From NCBI RefSeq assembly GCF_017876595.1, contig NZ_JAGIOG010000001.1:1116001-1180000 (forward strand): 64,000 bases of DNA, written 5' to 3'. The stretch comes from Aeromicrobium fastidiosum (GTDB lineage: Bacteria > Actinomycetota > Actinomycetes > Propionibacteriales > Nocardioidaceae). The position numbers and the translations under genes were made by a program. The notes beneath the pieces are model-generated. The model did not search any database. It saw only the letters and a program-made list of their open reading frames with translations, and was not told the origin of the DNA. Every line of letters begins with the position of its first letter. The first letter of the stretch is position 1. Positions 60,216 to 64,000 of the stretch are shown piece by piece.

Positions 60216-61226
60216 CTACTTGAGCTTCATGCGCAAGCGCTTCGACTCCAGGGACGGCTGGCGCAGGGTGAGCCCGTCGCCGAGGTACTCGACGACGCAC
60301 GTGGCGTACTTGCTCTTCGAGCTGGTGCGGTTGTTGGTCCGCAGGGTGATGGTGGCGATGCCGTTCTTGAGCGAGATCTTCTTGCTCTGGCCGGTGCCGC
60401 GGTACGTGAGCCGGCAGAAGGCGCGGACCTGACCGGTCGGCGTCGGTCCGACGAGGGCCTTGACCTTCACCTTCAACCGGATGACGCGCTTCTTGGTCGA
60501 CTTCGCCGACAGGATCGACACCTTGCCCGACCGCTTGACCACGGTGCGCGACATCCCTTCGACGTACACGGTGGAGGAGCCGGAGTACGAGGCGGTCACT
60601 CCGATCTTCAAGAAGTGGCCGAGGTCCGCGACCGAGGAGCGGTACGTGCGCGAGGTCGCTCCGGTGATGGGGGTCGGCGTGGAGCCGTCCATGCGGAACC
60701 ACTGATAGACGAACGTCATGCGGTTGGGGGAGATCCACCGACCGGTGCTGTCGACCCACTCACCAGCTCCGCCTTGCGCGACCTGACCCAGCCGGTCGAA
60801 CTGCCCGCCCATACCGGCACCCGGGGCGAGGCTGCGCGGCGTCTGACCGGTCAGTGCCGCGTCGGCTCCTGAGACGGTCGCGCCAGCCGTCACGGTGATC
60901 ACGCGGGCGCTCGCGGCATCGCGGCCACCGAGGTAGAGGTCGTCGAAGCTCTCACGCTTCGCGAGCAACAAGACGTCGTCCGGCTGGACGTCCATCGTGT
61001 AGCGCCCCGACTCGTCGGTGTGGCTCGAGCCGCGAATGCTCTCGTCCTCGGTGGACTCGGCCAAGACCAGGACGTTCGAGACGGGATAGCCCGAACGATC
61101 GGTGATGACGCCGCTGATGGTGCCGGTCTGCGGTCCGTCGTCAGCAGTCGCAGCCGATGACATGCCGGCCATCAGCACCGCGGACGTGACACCGGCGACC
61201 ATCAAGCGCATGGCACGGACGAGCAT
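60216..61226 (-). CDS. Secreted protein with carboxypeptidase-regulatory-like and Ig-like domains
   Basis: A 336-aa exported protein. Signal peptide about 1-28 (SSAATADDG). Residues about 32-110 resemble a CarboxypepD_reg fold (GTISGVITDRSGYPVSNVLV, HTDESGRYTMDV). Then comes an Ig-like segment (MTFVYQWFRMDGS, ITGATSRTYRSSVADLGHFL) and a basic Ig-like C-terminus (VIRLKVKVKALVGPTPTGQV) with two cysteines (RAFCRLTYRG, ATCVVEY). GAAGGAG precedes the ATG at 61226. It is the first gene of a two-gene unit whose second, related member is broken. Confidence 0.8.
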   Translation of the reverse strand: MLVRAMRLMVAGVTSAVLMAGMSSAATADDGPQTGTISGVITDRSGYPVSNVLVLAESTEDESIRGSSHTDESGRYTMDVQPDDVLLLAKRESFDDLYLGGRDAASARVITVTAGATVSGADAALTGQTPRSLAPGAGMGGQFDRLGQVAQGGAGEWVDSTGRWISPNRMTFVYQWFRMDGSTPTPITGATSRTYRSSVADLGHFLKIGVTASYSGSSTVYVEGMSRTVVKRSGKVSILSAKSTKKRVIRLKVKVKALVGPTPTGQVRAFCRLTYRGTGQSKKISLKNGIATITLRTNNRTSSKSKYATCVVEYLGDGLTLRQPSLESKRLRMKLK

Positions 61227-61379
61227 GGTTCTCCTTCGGGCGACAGCCTGTAGTGGCTGCCGAAACGGTATCGGCGCACAGGTGCGCGCCGTGGTGGATT
61301 GCCAGAAAGACCTACCGATTCGCTGCATCGTGTGCGCGGTCGCTATCCTGTTCCGGTTGCACGTTTCGGCGTGCAGCGG

Positions 61380-61466
61380 GGAGGTGTCGCATAGTGGCCT
61401 AGTGCGCCCGCCTGCTAAGCGGGTTGAGGTTTAAACCTCTCGCGAGTTCAAATCTCGCCACCTCCG
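61380..61466 (+). tRNA. tRNA-Ser (anticodon GCT)
   Basis: Acceptor GGAGGTG pairs perfectly with CACCTCC (61459-61465). Anticodon stem CCCGC/GCGGG holds loop CTGCTAA, giving anticodon GCT (AGC/AGU codons). The variable arm is TTGAGGTTTAAACCTCT-like and long, as for serine. T stem GCGAG-TTCAAAT-CTCGC. Discriminator G; CCA not encoded. Confidence 0.95.
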
Positions 61467-61486
61467 CAGGCAGATCGATATGGGAA

Positions 61487-61521
61487 CCCTCGACAGGTGC
61501 AATCCTGTCGAGGGTTTCTTT
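61487..61521 (+). terminator. Intrinsic terminator after tRNA-Ser(GCT)
   Basis: CCCTCGACAGG (61487-61497) pairs perfectly with CCTGTCGAGGG (61504-61514) around TGCAAT, followed by TTTCTTT. It is the only classic T-tailed terminator I see in the window. Confidence 0.92.
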
Positions 61522-61554
61522 GTCGGCACCCTCGTCGTCGCGGTGGCGGGCGGC

Positions 61555-61938
61555 CTAGATTCGGCGGTTCCATCCGAGGTCAACGACGTCCAAGGCATCT
61601 GGGGATCGTGTACTCGCGCGACAGACGAAGCGGACGCGACGACACAGGCTCCGTGCGAGGTCGTCGGGCAGGATCTGGTCGAGGTGCTCGGTTGGATCCT
61701 GTAGACGAGACCGAGAGATGACAAGTTGCACTCCGGCCTGGCACAGGATGTCCAGAGTTCGGGAGCGTCTCGCGACGAGCAGCGCGCCGCTCCTCAATGC
61801 CATCCAGATCTCAGCGGACGTCGGAAACGCGGCGCTGAGGGCCTGAGCGATGGGTTCACTGCTCGCTTCGACGGGTGGGAGCGCGTGCAGCGGTGACGTC
61901 GGGGTGCCGACCGACGGCCATGTGAGGAGGTAGGGCAT
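61555..61938 (-). CDS. Hypothetical protein downstream of the RES gene, possibly 5'-truncated
   Basis: A 127-aa frame of unknown family starting at ATG 61938. The same frame remains open upstream to near 62005 and reads plausibly as protein (ESEWARFRAGLY), but has no start codon there. A second frame from an ATG at 62006 (MTQRGSAHQIVLDPRE) ends in TGA exactly where this one could take over, in the AGAGAGTGAGTG stretch. A frameshifted gene of about 150 aa is possible. Codon use is less GC3-biased than in core genes. It follows the RES gene by 86 bp on the same strand. Confidence 0.45.
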   Translation of the reverse strand: MPYLLTWPSVGTPTSPLHALPPVEASSEPIAQALSAAFPTSAEIWMALRSGALLVARRSRTLDILCQAGVQLVISRSRLQDPTEHLDQILPDDLARSLCRRVRFVCRASTRSPDALDVVDLGWNRRI

Positions 61939-62024
61939 GTAGAGGCCGGCACGGAACCGAGCCCACTCACTCTCTGGGGTCGAGCACGATCTGGTGGGCT
62001 GATCCGCGCTGGGTCATCGTTTCG

Positions 62025-63062
62025 TCACGTCGTTGCCGTCCACTCCGCGGTGAGCGATGTGATCTGGTACGTGGTGGGATCGCCCATGCACTGCGCGGTG
62101 CCGGTGTCGAACAGGACGACGTTGCGTCCACCGGGATCCAGAGAGCTCGAGTACAGGACCCCGTCGAGGTCGAGCGATTTTGCCATCTCGCACAGGTACT
62201 GGGTCGGAATGTAATCGGTGGGCTGGTCGGAGCTTCGGACGGGCTTGCTCAGTTCTCCACTGAGCGCACACAGATAGCGGTAGAGCTCGACCTGGCTGAT
62301 CTGATCGTCGACGGACTCCACCTCCGGGATGGAGAAGAAGTCCGGTACTGCGATGTCGGCAAGATTGAGGACCGCCACTCGCCGGGTCGGTCTGAATCTC
62401 GCCACCGCGACCCGGGAGTGGTTGGAGACGCGCGTCTCGTAGATGCACGTCTGCTCTGAGTAGCCGAGGTACAGGTAGGGGATGCCGATCGGGTTCGCAC
62501 GGCCGCCAGTCGCCAGCTCGGGCGGAGGCGCACTCATGTCGTCCGATGTGAGCAGGTTCGTGCCACACGGGCGCGCCCGGTAGAGATCGATGTCCGGGTC
62601 GATGTGGAGCACCGAGTTGAGAAGAACTCGACTGAGGAGCTCCCCGTCCGGAACAGCCCGTGGAAAGTACCGGTTGTTCGAACGGATCTCGTCTGAGAAC
62701 GCGGCCCAGGACTTCGCGTGATCAGCGATGACTCCGTCGGCGCGCGAGCGCAGGCGGACACGCACATCGTCGCCAAGCAGCTGATCGCCCTCGGGGAACA
62801 TCGATGCCAGGAAGGCGTCGACCTGCTCAGAGCTGAGGGTGAAGATGGCCCAGTCCTCCTGGATGCGAACGGACAGCCGCTCGCCGCCCGGGTCGACCTC
62901 GTAGATGGCGAGCAACCTGGAGAACCCGTCCAGCCAGGCCGCTGTCGGCCATGTGGCCGTCGCCCACTGGTGTCCGAAGTCGCAGGCCCCCGGCGATGAC
63001 TCGGGCGGCGAGGCGTTGGATACCCAGGTCGGAGCCGCGAAGCAGCTGGCGCAGGCCCTCAC
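62025..63062 (-). CDS. RES-domain protein with cysteine-rich N-terminus (HEPN/RES type)
   Basis: A 345-aa protein. The N-terminus has Cys4-x2-Cys7 and a third cysteine in GACDFG, as in HEPN/RES N-terminal domains. The C-terminal half (about 160-330) is a RES domain: LYRARPCGTNLL with the conserved Arg, GGRANPIGIPYLYLGYSEQT and IYETRVSN with the conserved Glu. RES proteins such as MbcT and ParT are NAD+-degrading or ADP-ribosylating toxins, usually paired with an antitoxin. The start is GTG at 63062, overlapping the upstream stop as GTGA, so expression is tied to the sce7725-family gene. No Xre/MbcA-type antitoxin is visible beside it. Confidence 0.8.
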   Translation of the reverse strand: MRACASCFAAPTWVSNASPPESSPGACDFGHQWATATWPTAAWLDGFSRLLAIYEVDPGGERLSVRIQEDWAIFTLSSEQVDAFLASMFPEGDQLLGDDVRVRLRSRADGVIADHAKSWAAFSDEIRSNNRYFPRAVPDGELLSRVLLNSVLHIDPDIDLYRARPCGTNLLTSDDMSAPPPELATGGRANPIGIPYLYLGYSEQTCIYETRVSNHSRVAVARFRPTRRVAVLNLADIAVPDFFSIPEVESVDDQISQVELYRYLCALSGELSKPVRSSDQPTDYIPTQYLCEMAKSLDLDGVLYSSSLDPGGRNVVLFDTGTAQCMGDPTTYQITSLTAEWTATT

Positions 63063-64000
63063 GGGCGCTCCAGGATCTCCGCCACCAGCTCGAGGTGGTT
63101 GAGGATGGAGAGCTTCTTGACGATGCCCAGGCCCGGATACGTGTCGGCCGCTAGGTGGCCGCGCATGATCTCAGCTGCGTTGGTGTGAATGTCCTCTGCA
63201 TCGAGGAACGCCACCAGCTTGCCTGCGGCCTCGAGGAACTTGCCGCCCACGTTGGCCATGTCTCCGTTGGTCTCTGACGTGAAGTGCCGGATGCGGATGG
63301 GGCTTGCTGGATCGGGCTGATACGTCCAGTGGATGGCGACGGCACGCGGCGTGAATCCGCCAGAGGTCCACGCCTTGCCGATGGTCAGGTAGTCGCCGAA
63401 GCCGATGTGGTCGTCGTCGCCGTAGTAGAGAACGTCCTCGGTGAAGGTGCTCTCGGGCCGCTCGAGGTAGTCCGCGTTGCGCAGTTGTGGCACGAACCCG
63501 TCGTGCATGATGACCGAACCGTTCTGCGCCCGGAACGTTCGGTAGTGCCGGTCGCGCAGCTCGTCAGAGATGAGATCGAGCTGCCGGCCGAGCGCGTGGG
63601 TGCGGTCACGAAGCAGATCGAGATCGGCGGGGGTGCCGTCGTGAATCAGGGACAGCAGATTCTTTCCGTCGAACTGTGCCTCGAACGCGGCGAGGAGCGC
63701 AGCGACGTCTGTGTCCTCGCTGATGATGAGGCCCAGGTGCCATCGATGCGGCTCTGCGGCGACGAGCGATGCGATCTCGGTCGAGACCAGCGGGCCGGTG
63801 AGGTCGCCGACGGCCGGGTTCACCACGAGGATGGGGTTCACCCCGTTCGACCACAGTGCCTGGAGCGACCGTTCGAGCCCGCCCTCCGGCACCTTGACCG
63901 GCTCGATGACGGGCGTGATCTTGCCGCTCGTACCCAGTTGGGGGGCGGCCTCCTTCAGTGCGAGCAGCTCGAACTGTTTGCCTCGCAGGTACGGAAAGTA
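63059..64000 (-). CDS. sce7725-family protein (5' end cut by the window edge)
   Basis: A partial frame of 313 codons running off the right edge. The first visible residues are YFPYLRGKQFELLALKEAA, the normal opening of sce7725-family proteins, so probably only the initial Met is missing. The function of the family is unknown; as I recall, members often sit next to sce7726-family genes in variable genome regions. It resembles the phage-related Beta-protein family in size and layout. No catalytic motif is obvious. The stop overlaps the RES gene start by four bases. Confidence 0.75.
   Translation of the reverse strand, partial: YFPYLRGKQFELLALKEAAPQLGTSGKITPVIEPVKVPEGGLERSLQALWSNGVNPILVVNPAVGDLTGPLVSTEIASLVAAEPHRWHLGLIISEDTDVAALLAAFEAQFDGKNLLSLIHDGTPADLDLLRDRTHALGRQLDLISDELRDRHYRTFRAQNGSVIMHDGFVPQLRNADYLERPESTFTEDVLYYGDDDHIGFGDYLTIGKAWTSGGFTPRAVAIHWTYQPDPASPIRIRHFTSETNGDMANVGGKFLEAAGKLVAFLDAEDIHTNAAEIMRGHLAADTYPGLGIVKKLSILNHLELVAEILERP

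Noticed and set aside
61380-61466. Attachment-site duplication of the tRNA-Ser 3' end
   Set aside because: I found no second copy of the tRNA 3' sequence in the window; the right boundary, if any, lies outside.

Overview
The window is one contiguous stretch of a high-GC actinobacterial chromosome. The evidence is two WhiB-family proteins, a Bpa-type proteasome activator, a DUF222/HNH gene under a TCGAAC-N4-GTTCGA SOS box, many leaderless starts 6-8 nt downstream of a TANNNT -10, and dense G/C third positions. The gene mix fits a Nocardioidaceae-like organism (Aeromicrobium/Nocardioides type). That placement is inference, because no rRNA or other species marker is present.

Layout. 0-8 kb: a PfpI-like protein and a WhiB3/WhiD-type regulator, divergent from a MerR/B12 photoreceptor-like regulator across a perfect 13-bp inverted repeat; then a crotonase, a methyltransferase coupled to a YigZ-family gene that seems to start at CTG, a secreted phosphodiesterase, and a TetR/DHA2 efflux pair. 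8-15 kb: LysR/EamA, then a leucine-catabolism block (TetR, both methylcrotonyl-CoA carboxylase subunits, HMG-CoA lyase). 15-24 kb: housekeeping genes (EcsC, phosphotransferase, aat, HU, CPBP protease, rhodanese, RsbW-like ATPase, DUF5926), a GYF membrane protein, a secreted NPCBM-like protein and arginine deiminase.

24.1-37.7 kb is the most unusual part. Fourteen tandem paralogues, all on the minus strand, encode proteins of about 220-300 aa. Most have a signal peptide, a G(I/V)TRxxVLxA motif, two conserved cysteines about 40-45 residues apart, an LSGDVxVTxP motif and a Lys/Ala-rich helical hairpin with aromatic residues 11 apart. Seven members are followed by a recurring GATCCCGC...GCGGGATC hairpin, so the array reads as repeated gene-terminator cassettes. 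Gene 4 has lost its signal peptide and both cysteines. I recognise no described family here.

38-55 kb: a beta-phosphoglucomutase/GH65 phosphorylase operon, an FHA-like protein, adenosine deaminase, an acyl-CoA synthetase, a large glycine-rich secreted protein, a PAP2-diacylglycerol kinase fusion, serS, a HAD phosphatase, YjbQ, a WhiB-HTH protein, Bpa, a quinone oxidoreductase and a nitrilase. 55-64 kb is more accessory: two serine tRNAs (UGA and GCU anticodons), an SOS-controlled DUF222/HNH gene, a secreted-protein pair of which one member is broken by an in-frame TGA, and, beyond the second tRNA, an sce7725-family gene coupled to a RES-domain toxin-like gene running off the right edge. No stretch over 300 bp lacks a gene. 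The larger gaps hold terminators, operators and at least two families of short palindromic intergenic repeats.
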